From Neoarius graeffei (lineage: Eukaryota > Chordata > Actinopteri > Siluriformes > Ariidae): a DNA stretch of 64,000 bases. Under the pieces are notes generated by a model. It was not told where the DNA came from and did not search any database. It saw only the letters and a list, made by a program, of their open reading frames with translations. Within the stretch, counting starts at the first letter, position 1; each line of letters begins with the position of its first letter. Shown here piece by piece: positions 22,176 to 34,175 of this stretch. The stretch is from assembly GCF_027579695.1 (NCBI RefSeq), contig NC_083577.1, positions 40,305,198-40,369,197 of the forward strand, read 5' to 3'. A program made the translations under genes and the position numbers.

Positions 22176-22548
22176 AGGTGGCACGGTGGTGTAGTGGTTA
22201 GCGCTGTCACCTCACAGCAAGAAGGTCCGGGTTCGAGCCCCGTGGCCGGCAAGGGCCTTTCTGTGCGGAGTTTGCATGCTCTCCCCGTGTCCGCGTGGGT
22301 TTCCTCCGGGTGCTCCGGTTTCCCCCACAGTCCAAAGACATGCAGGTTAGGTTAACTGGTGACTCTAAATTGACCGTAGGTGTGAATGTGAGTGTGAATG
22401 GTTGTCTGTGTCTATGTGTCAGCCCCTGTGATGACCTGGCGACTTGTCCAGGGTGTACCCCGCCTTTCGCCCGTAGTCAGCTGGGATAGGCTCCAGCTTG
22501 CCTGCGACCCTGTAGGACAGGATAAAGCGGCTAGAGATAACGAGATGA
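22176..22548 (+). repeat. SINE-A, full length
   Basis: From tRNA-like head (GTGGCACGGTGGTG) to the tail ATAACGAGATGA. It lies just 3' of Mx. A degraded tail of the SINE variant follows at about 22740-22850. Confidence 0.88.
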
Positions 22549-23043
22549 TCTGGCTAAAAATAGGCTTACCTGGATGCAGCCATTTTCACTGAAACCGGAT
22601 AACTGATTGTGACATAACCGGCACACTAATACGCCGTTTCCCTCTGTTACACAGAGCCATCAAATAAAGGCTTCTAATTAAAAAAAAAATCCCTGGGTAC
22701 CACTGCGCTCTCTCTCTCTGTATGTGTAGAATTTTAAGAGTGTGTGTGTGTGTGTGTGTTTTCACTGCTTCGGATGGGTTACATGCAGAGAAAGAGCGTC
22801 ACTGTGCTGTAATGTATATGCGACATATAACAACTTCTAGTTCTAAAAATCTAATCAGAAATTTCTGTAACCACGTGATATTTACTGGCAACAAAATACA
22901 CAAATTAACAGATTTTGACTAAATCTAACTCCGTTAGATAACACATACACAGTACTGACACAGATAAGAGTAAGATACTAGTATGTCACATAAAAATACA
23001 AGGAAAATGTAATTTAAAAAAATAACATAACAATACTGACAGT

Positions 23044-24289
23044 CAGGGCCGTTGACAGCTTTGGCTGGGCCCGGGACAAAATAATCTGAGTGGGCCCCCC
23101 CCCAAATAATCTGAGTGCGCCCCCCCCCCCACACACACACACACGCGCGCACGCACATCGCCACACAGCAACCACCCACACCCAAACCCTCTTTTCACAG
23201 TCTCCATTCACTCCAACCTTTAAATAACAGGTATTCCAAGCCCGTTATAACAGTCAACCATTTTATTTCAACATATATACAGTCTGAACATTTCCTTAGT
23301 CTGCAACTATTCAGGTGCGAAATGCAATGCGCCGGACTTTTGCTGTGGCAAAGTCGTCAATAAGGTCATTGAAGTCGAGCTTCTTTGCAAGTTCGCGCTC
23401 TATAGAGAGCATAGCCAGCCCATTGAGCCTCTCCTGTGACATGTTTGAGCGCAGGTAGTTGATAAACCAAAATGATTGTTTACGGGATGGAACCGGGCCT
23501 CAATGAGAACAGAGTTATGGCTTTCCCAAAATCTGAACATAGAAGCATCACCACTAGTGATGTATACAGTGAGTTTTTCAGTGTATTTTTTTGTCTTGTT
23601 TTTCATAAACATCCTTTCCGTACTCGATTTAGAATGTTACAAAAAAAATTGACACCCTCCCAACCACGTAACATTAGCCTATCTGACCTGGGGGCTGACA
23701 CGTTTATTACGGATAAACCAAAAGGATTACAACGTTCCCTGGATATAGAACTGGACCGAGAAGATTTCAAAATCTTAACGTGTAAGCAACAACAATAAAA
23801 CAGAGGTTGTTTTATTCATTTAGGGCTTATTAGGCTACTTTCATTAATTGCGCTTTTCATACAGGCCTATCATTTTTCACTTGAGCAAGGGAATTGTTTG
23901 AAGAGTATCCAGTCTAAGTGAAAGTTTAATGTTTTGCAACAGACTAACCTCAAAACACCCCATTTATAGCCCATTCGTTACATTAAACTCTATCTAGCTG
24001 GCAATTTCACATGCCGTTGTATCTACACGGGATGATTTCCAACAAAATAAGGTTTAATTAACAAGAGGCAGCGTTCCACGGGCTTTCAGCTAACCGGAGT
24101 CCAGCTCAGCGCAGCTCAGCAAGCGTGCCTAAAACCAGGGTTCGAATTATAAATTTGACCCTATGGGGGTCTCTATTTAAAAAAAAAAAAGCAATGCATA
24201 CTCGCTCTCCTGGACCAGCGCACTTTTGCGCACTGCAGTGCACAGCTTTCACACACAGGCGTGCGCATGCACGCACGCACACACGGTGT

Positions 24290-24330
<41 letters not shown>

Positions 24331-25370
24331 AAACAAAGGAAGATCGTTGTGAGATAGAGGACAAGTCTTCTTCGGACTTAACTTCACATTCGATTTCGCA
24401 GGCTGCAAATTTCAGTTTGCGCGCATAGTGGTGTGGTGGTGAAGTACAGCCGTACATGTTGCGGTTTAATAACACGTTCAATACAAAGTTATGGCTGCAT
24501 GGTGATCGGAAATGAAACGAGTTTTATTTATATTTATATGGTGATATAGGCTATTCAAGCTTATTATGGTGATATATGACGTATTTGAGAGACTTCCACA
24601 GAAAATTAAGTTTGCTTCTTTCATGGGAGCCTGAGGGAATGGGAGCTCAGCTCCCATTGGCTCCCACGTAATTCGAACTATGCCTAAAACATTTGGATAT
24701 GATTGCGGGCCAATGTGCTATTCTTTGCTTCATTGAGATATATGCAACACAGTATTATTAAACCGATATGTTTATGAAATAATTCAATGCCCTGTGCATT
24801 TCAGTGTTCACTCAGTGTACCCTGCTATCCCCTACTTTATAATTATGAATGGCGCGTCGCGCGTGCTGGGGTTACATTACGGGGCTGGAAAAAAGTTATC
24901 TGTGTCTTACCTGGCTCAGCTGCCCCACTGCCTTCACCACCTGCTGCATCATCGAAATCTTTTCTAAAATATCTATGCAGTGAGCCCCTGAGGCTCTTGG
25001 CTTCTTCATCTCTTTTTCTCTTTTCTTTGCTCCTGACTTGTGCATGTTGGCAAACGGGCTCGCATGCTTATTGTCGAAGCGTTATGATGGAATAGTGCCG
25101 TGTTATTTAGCGCCTTAATCAAAGACCAAACCATTTCTGCATTAGGGGTGGTAGGTGGGTTCTTGAATCTATTTTCGAAGACAATAAAGGCAAAAGAACC
25201 AGAAATCATTCATTGAATGCAAATATAGCACATTTTTCTCCCCCAAATCAACACATTTTGAAATGAAACAGAATGATTAATGGCATCTTCATGAGGGACC
25301 AGTTCTGGGCCCCCCTCATGCCTGGGCCCGGGACAAAATACCCGGTTGTTCCCCCCTGTCGACGGCCCTG
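23044..25370 (-). mobile_element. hAT transposon of ZMYM1-like type, degraded
   Basis: The inverted ends are CAGGGCCGTTGACAG and, at the far end read in reverse, CAGGGCCGTCGACAG. A perfect 8-bp target duplication ctgacagt flanks it (23036-23043, 25371-25378). Transposase remnants are on the minus strand: an N-terminal basic/acidic leader near 24840-25030 (KKRKRDEEAKSL, LHRYFRKDF) and the C-terminal dimerisation region at 23311-23470 (NMSQERLNGLAMLSIERE, DLIDDFA). The middle is lost or unrecognisable. A smaller element is nested at 24136-24682. Confidence 0.9.
24136..24682. mobile_element. hAT-like MITE nested in the ZMYM1-type hAT
   Basis: Ends CAGGGTTCGAATTAT and, read in reverse, CATAGTTCGAATTAC; flanked by perfect 8-bp copies of cctaaaac (24128-24135, 24683-24690). 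No coding capacity. Holds an (AT)n tract at about 24295-24326. A related end (gtgttcgaactatgcc) appears at 37745. Confidence 0.82.
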
Positions 25371-25422
25371 CTGACAGTAGCTGGCGATGTAGCGTTTATA
25401 GGCAGCTAAAGGCTCCCAAAGG

Positions 25423-25423
<1 letters not shown>

Positions 25424-25470
<47 letters not shown>
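25424..25470. repeat. (TG)n microsatellite
   Basis: About 23 uninterrupted TG units. Confidence 0.95.
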
Positions 25471-25471
<1 letters not shown>

Positions 25472-25934
25472 AAATCACTGCTTCAATGATTGGGCTTACT
25501 CAGGCACCTTCAGGGTTGTTTACAACAATTTAGAAGTGATGTATCCACTAGATCTCAGACTTGGTAAGTCATTTAGCGTGTAATTGACCTCATAATGTTG
25601 GATACTCTCGTATAATTTGCACTCACAGCATAAAATTTGAACCTCAGAGAGAGTAAAATGGCAGCACCCAGGGACATTGTTTTTCTTTTAAAATAAAATC
25701 TGTACACAATATACAGGCACAAATATGAACAAGTGAACACTTGAACATGTATGGATATTATCTGTCAGTATAAAGGTGCTTATTTTGGTTTTATTTTTTT
25801 GCCTTTAGGTTTGAGATGGCAGTCTTTTGAGAGGTTTCCCAATCATCATATAGATAAGCTGTGTATCTAAAAAAAAAAAAGATGCTTTTACAAAATGTGC
25901 AGTCTCCAATAAACATTAAGAACCTTTTTTCTAT

Positions 25935-26606
25935 TTGCCCCTTTCACAAATCCCACAATCCACTGCGTGGTTGGGAACTTCCAGTGGCCAGGCCCAGGCT
26001 GCTGATAACGGTACAAAAAACAATACTGGGTTATATAATCGGTTTTGATGTTCAAATATCGGATGTTCAAATATTATTACAGGTTTGCATGGTCTCACAG
26101 ATTTTTTTTCAAGATTAATACTGCTCGAAATGATTGCACATTTACAATTTGTCATCAGTTTCAATGTTCAAATATTGGATACAAGCTGAAGTGTGATGCT
26201 ATTAGATTGCTTTTATATGTTTAATTACTGGTTCCATGGTATTTTTCGTCAGCACAGAAGCTTTTAATCGGCCATCCTTATATTAATCGCCCATACGCCC
26301 CTTTCACATTCTCTCTCTGCATTGTTTACACGAAATACATGTTCCAACTACTCAGCACTATAACTCCAGCCAACAGCATTAACAGTGTACATTTACACCA
26401 ATGACAAATTGTAAATCTGCAATCATTTTGAGCAGAATTAATCTTGAAAAAAATCTGTGATACCATGTAAACCTGTAATGATATTTGAACATTGAAACTG
26501 ATTGTATAGCCCAATACTGGCTTTTGTAACATAATCAGCAGCCTGGGGCTGGCCACCGGAAGTTCCCAACCACGCAGTGAATTGTGGGATTTGTGAAAGG
26601 GGCGAA
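25935..26606. mobile_element. Fold-back element with ~220-bp inverted arms
   Basis: The arm 25935-26160 (TTTGCCCCTTTCACAAATCC...) is the reverse complement of 26392-26606 with scattered differences. The ~230-bp loop has a second CGCCCCTTTCAC at about 26288. No coding region. It is probably a non-autonomous DNA transposon; the superfamily is not clear. Confidence 0.8.
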
Positions 26607-26918
26607 TGCAAGACCTACCCCTGGAACACTCATTCATTCACTGACTCCCATTAAAGCTGTGCATCAGGATGGGACCCAATATTATGTATTAAAATTGCTG
26701 ATGTCCAATAAATATTTAATTTTTGCTCCATTAAAATACTGTGTTCTTGAATCTGCCAAAGAATACTACTGAAGCTGTGCATCAACTTTCAGCAGTGTGT
26801 CTATGGGCTTTCCATGAACACTGTGTTGTACACTGAACACATTTTCATGAAATGAATGAACAGCACAGAACTGCAGTGAGATACCTGATATTTTGGATTT
26901 CCCCAAGAATGATGAATA

Positions 26919-26996
26919 TCCATCCAACCATCCATTATCTGTAGCCGCTTATCCTGTTCTAAAGGGTCGCAGGCAAGCTGGAGCCTATCCCAGCTG
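26919..26996 (-). repeat. SINE-A fragment, 5' truncated
   Basis: Only the 3' tail is present, in reverse. Flanked by aagaatgatgaata on both sides (26905-26918, 26997-27010), so it inserted in this truncated form. Confidence 0.85.
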
Positions 26997-27031
26997 AAGA
27001 ATGATGAATAACATATATAATATTTCAATGC

Positions 27032-28151
27032 AGGGCGGCACAGTGGTGTAGTGGTTAACACTGTTGCCTCACAGCAAGAAGGTCCTGGGTTTGAGCCCAG
27101 CAGCTGACGGAGGCCTTTCTGTGTGGAGTTTGCATGTACTCCCCGTGTCTGTGTGGGTGTCCTCCGGGTGCTCCGGTTTCCCTCAAAGTCCAAAGACATG
27201 CAGGTTAGGTTAACTGGTGACTCTACGTTTACATTAGACCGTATCTGTCTCGTTTTCTTCGCGGATGCACTGCCCATTTACATTAAACCGCCTGGAAATG
27301 CCGGGAAACGGGAATCCGCCAGCGTCCACGTATTCAATCCAGATTGTGTCAGCTCCGGTGCTGTGTAAACATTCAGAATACGCGGATACGCTGTGCTGAG
27401 CTCTAGGTGGCGTCTCATTGGACAACGTCACTGTGACATTCACCTTCCTGATTCGCTGGCGTTGGTCATGTGACGCGACTGCTGAAAAATGGCGCGGACT
27501 TCCGCCTTGTATCACCTTTCATTAAAGAGTATAAAAGTATGAAAATACTGCAAATACTGATGCAAATACTGCCCATTGTGTAGTTATGATTGTCTTTAGG
27601 CTTGCCATCCTTCCACTTGCAAGTGGTAAGTGATATGCGCTGGGATCACACACACAGCGGCTCAGTCCCGAATCACAGCTTGTTCACTTCACTCGCATGC
27701 TCTGTGAGCTGCGCAAGGCCGGAGTGCGCACCCTCCAGAGGGCACTCGCTGTTCAGGGCGGAGTGATTTGGAGCGCAGGATGCCTGCGGAGCCGAGCGTA
27801 TCCGTGTATTGGTGTTGCTGTGTGAACGCAAATCGTGTATTGGTGTTGCTGTGTGCACACTAATCATTTTAAAAACATTAATCTGATGATCCGCTGATAC
27901 GGTCTAATGTAAACATGGGCTTAGCAGTCCAAAGACATGCAGGTTAGGTTAACTGGTGACTCTAAATTGACCGTAGGTGTGAATGTGAGTGTGAATGGTT
28001 GTCTGTGTCTATGTGTCAGCCCTGTGATGACCTGGCGACTTGTCCAGGGTGTACCCCGCCTTTCGCCCATAGTCAGCTGGGATAGGCTCCAGCTTGCCTG
28101 CGACCCTGCATAGGATAAGCAGTTACAGATAATGGATGGATGGATGGATGG
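27032..28151 (+). repeat. SINE-A interrupted by a Harbinger-like MITE
   Basis: The head lies at 27032 and the tail ends in (TGGA)n at about 28150. The target duplication is atatttcaatgc (27020-27031, 28152-28163). The MITE at 27226-27920 splits it. About 39 bases before the MITE are repeated after it, far more than a normal target duplication. Confidence 0.85.
27226..27920. mobile_element. PIF/Harbinger-like MITE, copy 1
   Basis: Ends GTTTACATTAGACCGTATC and its reverse complement followed by ATGGGC. It matches copies at 40893, 42922 and 44812. The left tip lacks the GGCC... bases seen in the other copies. Non-coding; the repeated ~85-codon ORFs in it are family shadows. Confidence 0.82.
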
Positions 28152-28417
28152 ATATTTCAATGCCATATTTGAAGGAAAATTTAACAAGAGGCTTGGGTAT
28201 AACAGCCTGGGTTAAAGCAATCACCTGTGATACAGATGCACGAAGGTAGAAAATTTAAAAAATAAGTAGCTCACACAGTCAATATAATGAATGAACTTGG
28301 CAGAAATGGACAAAGTACCCAACTTCATTACTTATGTCAAAGTACAGATCCCACTGGTCAAATGTTACTCCGCTACAAGTGAAAGTTGTACAGTCAAATT
28401 TTTACTTAAGTTAAAGT

Positions 28418-28548
28418 CTCATCTCATCTCATTATCTGTAGCCGCTTTATCCTTCATCAGGGTCGCAGGCAAGCTGGAGCCTATCCCAGCTGACTATGGG
28501 CGAAAGGCGGGGTACACCCTGGACAAGTCGCCAGGTCATCACAGGGCT
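28418..28548 (-). repeat. SINE-A fragment with 13-bp target duplication
   Basis: A 5'-truncated reverse SINE flanked by perfect copies of cttaagttaaagt (28405-28417, 28549-28561). Confidence 0.92.
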
Positions 28549-28619
28549 CTTAAGTTAAAGTATTGAAGTATTTGCTTTTAAAAATACTTAAGTATTAAAA
28601 GTACATTTTCTGTCAATGC

Positions 28620-29460
28620 ACTGTTGTATTATTGCCACAATGCTTACAAAACCGCACGCCTCTGAAGCAACCGACTGGATTTACTGACTAGCTTGTAGAA
28701 CCTGTAGAGCTGACGCTCCACCTGACATGCTAGCAAACTCTTTTCAAACTCAAAATCGTATTGGGTAGCTAACGTTACTAGAAAAGAAAGATTTCTATAT
28801 TCTGTTTATTTGGCAAGATTATGCTAAAACATATTTCTGAAAGGACTTCAGATAAGTTAACATTATTCATGTTAGCGTAACTCCGTTTTTACATGCTAAC
28901 TAACAGTGTCCAAGTTAACTAGCTATGTGTTAACATTAGCCGTGGACAAGGCTATGGCAACTTGGCGGGAAAATCCATAGAAAGTCATTTGACTAACCAG
29001 ACTGCATAGCTATTGCAATGTTATTGCTAGCTCTAAAAGCACAGACAACTTCATTGCAAGCTTTCTCTTGGAATAAAACATTTATGCTTCTACAGGTTGG
29101 ATGGTGAGTTTTTGTAGGCTGTGATGTGCTCTGTTTTTGTGAAACAAAGCAAACATTTAAAGCGAAGCAAATCTATCCTTTCAGAAAACTGAAACATGGG
29201 TTCTAGGTATGGCCATGGGTGTGTGTGCATTCTCCAGAAGAACCGCCTCGTTCCATTCTGTCGTCAACTGATCGTGTTCAAGTAATGCTGCGGAGAATTC
29301 ACTGAACTTGATTTTATACAGTCTATGGATGTGACTTGACCCGAGTGATTACTGATCGACTCTCAGTGTCACCTGCGGAAAAAAAAAACAATCATGTTTT
29401 AGAATAGAAAAGAAAAGAAAAAAAATCCCCTTTCAAAGCTGTTTCATCGTAACAAGGACC
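28620..29460. other. Non-coding DNA, no recognised feature
   Basis: About 840 bases without a supportable ORF or repeat boundary; part of the repeat-rich intergenic region between Mx and GATD3. Confidence 0.4.
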
Positions 29461-29503
29461 TTGATAGAAATGTAGTGGAGTAAAAAGTACAATATTTGCC
29501 TTT

Positions 29504-32500
29504 GGGTCATTCCGTGCCAACTCACCTAAATTTCAGGAACTCCCCCACATCACCGTCTCAGATTTTACTCAAAAAATTCTCTAATCAAGAATCATATGTT
29601 TGTACCACACATGCAAAATATTAGCCCCCAATTATGTTGTAGTTTTGGAACTACAGGCCTTTGAAATATTGATGTCAAAACACCACGTCGAAATTGGCTC
29701 TTTCCCCAACTTCAGAGACCCATAACTTTTTATTGCAGCTATCTAGAAAGTTGTGTGTGCAGATTCTTACTGAATGATACCCACTCTTTTCAAATCTGTT
29801 GCCAGAAAGCCTCTGAAGGACATACTTTTTGCATAATAGGAAGCCAAAAATGGCATTTTGGCCAAAATCGCTTAAAATTCATTAAAACTCAAAGGGGCCT
29901 AGTAGAAATATGAAACTAGTTAGATTTTTTTCCTCATTACATAGTAATTGTAGGGTTGTTATCTGTTCACAGAAACATATTTTGCGATGAAAATTATATT
30001 CCTGAATTTTTAAAATTTTTTTTAACATCTTACGTCCTTTCCGAGGGGGCTAAAATAGGGCATTTTTGCCATCTTATTTGTTAATGTGGCTAGGGGTTTA
30101 GGATCTTCTAGTTTTTTGTGAAGATGCTCTCATATAAGATGTAACTACTCCCTGATTTTTTTTAACAAACGCCCCTTGCTTCATATTTTAATATTTTTTT
30201 TTGTACATGGACAGTTTCATCATTTTTCACTTTTTTCCACATTCAGAACTCTGTAACTCTAAATTGGAAGATTCCTACTAGCAGCTATTTCAGATTTACA
30301 TACACTGACACACAAATTTTCATATTTTAGTAGTTGTATGCCCAAGAAATTCATATTTTTCTTTCTATTGGGACCTAAAAACAGCTATTTGGCCAAAAAT
30401 GACAAAAACGCTGGGCAGCTTTTAATAAACAAGGGAATAATAAAGGGGTGTTTTGCACACAAATTAAGGCTTATAAGAACCTAATCTAGGCATACACATT
30501 TCCTGAACAACTTTTTCTGTATTGTATATTATTTTTTGCAATTAGAAAATTTTAGGTATAATTGCAATTTTTGTTGAATATCCTTGGAAAATATAGAAAA
30601 ATAACAACAAAATTCTGGAGTAGTATTTTTTATATACTTCAAGGTTGTGTAAGCACAAAACATTTAGCAATGAGGTTTTATTTACATATTAACACATTCA
30701 ATGATCCATGATCATGATGTTGAAAAACATCACAAGATTTGTACATAATTTAAAGTCAAATATGGGCATCCGTGATAATGGGTAATTCATTCACAGGCAG
30801 TACAGTTTCATGTGATGTGCTCAGACACTCATAAACTGTCACCTAGTAGTACATAAGTTAAAACTTAAGTCTTTCACAAGTTTGAAGTCATCCTCTGTTA
30901 GTTGGTAATGGCATCCCCCACTTTTTATGTTTGGGGCCTCTACCACACAAAGGACATGAAGCAAAGGCACCCAACATTCATCTTTCCTGCTTTGTGGTGG
31001 CCATGAGAATGTGTTGCCTCGTCCTTGTCTCATGAAATTGACATACACATCATTTTCTTCTTCATTTCTGGTGACAATATTTCCAATGTACCATTTTCTG
31101 TCATAAACACAGGCAATATATTTGCCTGGCTGGTACATATTTGGTGCAGATTGGGACATTTGGCTTGGGGCCTGTAACTGGGACTGTAAAACTGGTGTGG
31201 TTTCAGGTCCTATGTCCACTACCGATGATGGTACCACATCAGAAGAAACCCTTCTCATCTCCAGCTGAGTGGGTGCAATTGGGCAGAAGCTGTGATGAGA
31301 TCTTGTTCCAGGAAAGGTTGAAACATTTTTGAAACGCTGTTCCAACTTGTATGCCACAGCATTGTGAAGAATTTCTTCTGCAGAGACAAAGAAAAACTTG
31401 ATTCCCATGATATTCTGGTCAGCCCATTTATACATTGCTTCAGCTGTGAGAATTTGGTTATGGTCAGCTGCTTGCAAACTAGCCCTTGCAACAAGTCGTT
31501 TCACTGTGCCCCCAATACCGTCACACGGACTTTTTCCGTGGCTGGTGGCAAAAAAATGCCACTCAGCCTCCAAGTTGAAGTCATTCTGATGGTGCAAGAT
31601 GACAGTTTATGAGTGTCTGAGCACATCACATGAAACTGTACTGCCTGTGAATGAATTACCCATTATCACGGATGCCCATATTTGACTTTAAATTATGTAC
31701 AAATCTTGTGATGTTTTTCAACATCATGATCATGGATCATTGAATGTGTTAATATGTAAATAAAACCTCATTGCTAAATGTTTTGTGCTTACACAACCTT
31801 GAAGTATATAAAAAATACTACTCCAGAATTTTGTTGTTATTTTTCTATATTTTCCAAGGATATTCAACAAAAATTGCAATTATACCTAAAATTTTCTAAT
31901 TGCAAAAAATAATATACAATACAGAAAAAGTTGTTCAGGAAATGTGTATGCCTAGATTAGGTTCTTATAAGCCTTAATTTGTGTGCAAAACACCCCTTTA
32001 TTATTCCCTTGTTTATTAAAAGCTGCCCAGCGTTTTTGTCATTTTTGGCCAAATAGCTGTTTTTAGGTCCCAATAGAAAGAAAAATATGAATTTCTTGGG
32101 CATACAACTACTAAAATATGAAAATTTGTGTGTCAGTGTATGTAAATCTGAAATAGCTGCTAGTAGGAATCTTCCAATTTAGAGTTACAGAGTTCTGAAT
32201 GTGGAAAAAAGTGAAAAATGATGAAACTGTCCATGTACAAAAAAAATTATTAAAATATGAAGCAAGGGGCGTTTGTTAAAAAAAATCAGGGAGTAGTTAC
32301 ATCTTATATGAGAGCATCTTCACAAAAAATTTGAAGATCCTAAACCCCTAGCCACATGACCAAATAAGATGGCGAAAATGCCCTATTTTAGCCCCCTCGG
32401 AAAGGACGTAAGATGTTAAAATTTTTTTTGTAAATTCAGGAATTGAAATTTCATGGCAAAATATGTTTCTGTGAACAGATAACAACCCTACAAATACTAT

Positions 32501-32928
32501 GTAGTGAGGAAAAAAATCTAACTAGCTTCATATTTCTACTATGCCCCCTAGAGTTTTAATGAATTTTATGTGATTTTGGCCAAAACGTCATTTTTGGCTT
32601 CCCATTATGCAAAACGTATGTCCTTCAGAGGCTTTCTGACAACAGATTTGAAAAGAGTGGGTATCATTCAGTAAGAATCTGCACACACAACTGTCTAGAT
32701 AGCTGCAATAAAAAGTTATGGGTCTCTGAAGTTGGGGAAAGAGCCATTTCGTCATGTGGTATTTTGACATCAAAATTTCAAAGGCCAGTAGTTCCAAAAC
32801 TACAATGAATTGGGAGCTAATATTTTGCATGTGTGGTACAAACATATGATTCTTGATTATAGAATTTTTTGAGCAAAATCTGAGACGGTGATGTGGGGAC
32901 CCTTAGGTGAGTTGGCACGGAATGACCC
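29504..32928 (-). mobile_element. DNA element with 1.33-kb inverted arms around one ORF
   Basis: The arm 29504-30841 and the arm 31600-32928 are reverse complements over their whole length with scattered changes. Both tips read GGGTCATTCCGTGCCAACTC, and a 4-bp duplication cttt flanks the element (29500-29503, 32929-32932). The 758-bp centre holds a single minus-strand ORF. The arms show no coding evidence. The layout fits a DNA transposon derivative in which one terminus was duplicated in inverse and replaced the start of the gene. The superfamily was not determined. Confidence 0.85.
30839..31597 (-). pseudogene. C-terminal fragment of a transposon-encoded protein (Tudor-like tail)
   Basis: An open frame of about 252 codons with no start: the first codon is TTG, and an in-frame TAA lies five codons upstream inside the arm; the first internal Met comes only after about 50 codons. 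It reads EAEWHFFATSHGKSPCDG and GIGGTVKRLVARASLQ, a block I associate with uncharacterised transposon proteins of fish, Hydra and insects, recalled without a search. The C-terminal part (GKYIACVYDRKWYIGNIV, then NFM and CWVPLLHVLC) looks like a Tudor/SH3-like barrel. The stop codon uses the last bases of the left arm. It is therefore a truncated tail, not a complete gene. Confidence 0.65.
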
Positions 32929-33163
32929 CTTTCAAATGTAGTGAAGTTAAAGTCATAAGTTTAAAAAAAATACTCAAGTAAAGTACAGATAACTCCTCTC
33001 TGGGGGGGAGGAGGGGTAATAGGAGGACAGAGGATGGGAAGGAGTAGTAGCCTAGCCTGACAAAGAATACTGGACAATGTGCAATATAATGTGCAATACC
33101 TCTTCCGTTGGCCCTTCCCCCCATCATGTTCTTATTCTTTTTTATATTTGTATATGCAAATAC

Positions 33164-33540
33164 CTCATCTCATCTCATTATCTCTAGCCACTTTATCCTG
33201 TCCTACAGGGTCGCAGGCAAGCTGGAGCCTATCCCAGCTGACTACGGGTGAAAGGCGGGGTACACCCTGGACAAGTCGCCAGGTCATCACAGGGCTGACA
33301 CATAGACACAGACAACCATTCACACTCACATTCACACCTACGGTCAATTTAGAGTCACCAGTTAACCTAACCTGCATGTCTTTGGACTGTGGGGGAAACC
33401 GGAGCACCCGGAGGAAACCCACGCGGACACGGGGAGAACATGCAAACTCCGCACAGAAAGGCCCTCGCCGGCCACGGGGCTCGAACCCGGACCTTCTTGC
33501 TGTGAAGCGACAGCGCTAACCACTACACCACCGTGCCACC
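33164..33540 (-). repeat. SINE-A, full length, reverse
   Basis: From CTCATCTCATCTC to the tRNA-like head at 33540; flanked by tgcaaatac (33155-33163, 33541-33549). Confidence 0.92.
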
Positions 33541-33549
33541 TGCAAATAC

Positions 33550-33717
33550 CTCATCTCATCTCATCTCATTATCTCTAGCCGCTTTATCCTGTTCTACAGG
33601 GTCGCAGGCAAGCTGGAGCCTATCCCAGCTGACTACGGGCGAAAGGCGGGGTACACCCTGGACAAGTCGCCAGGTCATCACAGGGCTGACACATAGACAC
33701 AGACAACCATTCACACT
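33550..33717 (-). repeat. SINE-A fragment, reverse, truncated
   Basis: A second SINE starts directly after the target duplication of the previous one and breaks off after the CAACCATTCACACT motif. Confidence 0.88.
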
Positions 33718-33806
33718 GTTTATCCTGTAATGATGCTACTGGAATTTTAATTTCCCTGAGGGAACCCACCCAAAGGGATCAATAAAATTCTATCTAATCT
33801 AATCTA
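33718..33806 (+). repeat. Retroelement 3' tail with (TCTAA)n
   Basis: Reads tttccctgagggaaccc ... gggatcaataaaattctatc then TCTAA repeats, a common end of teleost LINE/SINE copies. Confidence 0.6.
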
Positions 33807-34098
33807 AGATACTCAAGTAAATGTACTTTGTTACTGTCCACTTTTGGAACTTGGTTAGTTGGAGTTTTTTGGCATCAGTTTATTTCCATATCTTTGGTGC
33901 GAGGCTTCAGCAGGATCACTGCTCAACGTCACTACCTCCTCTAACCACAGGGTGGCACTACAGTGTTGATTACAGGATTGAAAGATGGTGGAGGAAGATT
34001 TTACCGTAATCTTTAGACGATACGAGCAGCTTCTGACTATATACCATTGACCGTGTGGTACATACAAAACTAATTCGTTTCTACACGGTGTTTTACGG

Positions 34099-34107
34099 TA
34101 TAAATAG
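34099..34107 (+). promoter_or_regulatory. Putative TATA box of GATD3
   Basis: TATAAATAG lies 77 bases before the GATD3 start codon, a spacing that allows transcription start near 34130. No experimental support; a promoter without TATA remains possible. Confidence 0.4.
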
Positions 34108-34175
34108 AGCTATTTTTGACTGCGTTCTAGCTCGAGTGTTGTATTTGGAACTGAAAAGTTGTAATTGTTGTGAAG

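Larger units (their letters stand above)
28305..33845. repeat. Teleost interspersed repeat rich in AAGTAC(C) motifs, twice interrupted
   Basis: Sequence with repeated aagtac, acttaagt and aagtaaa motifs occurs at 28305-28417, 28562-28610, 29470-29503, 32929-32990 and 33806-33845. It looks like one repeat split by a SINE, the 3.4-kb inverted-arm element and further SINEs. Outer ends are approximate. Confidence 0.45.
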
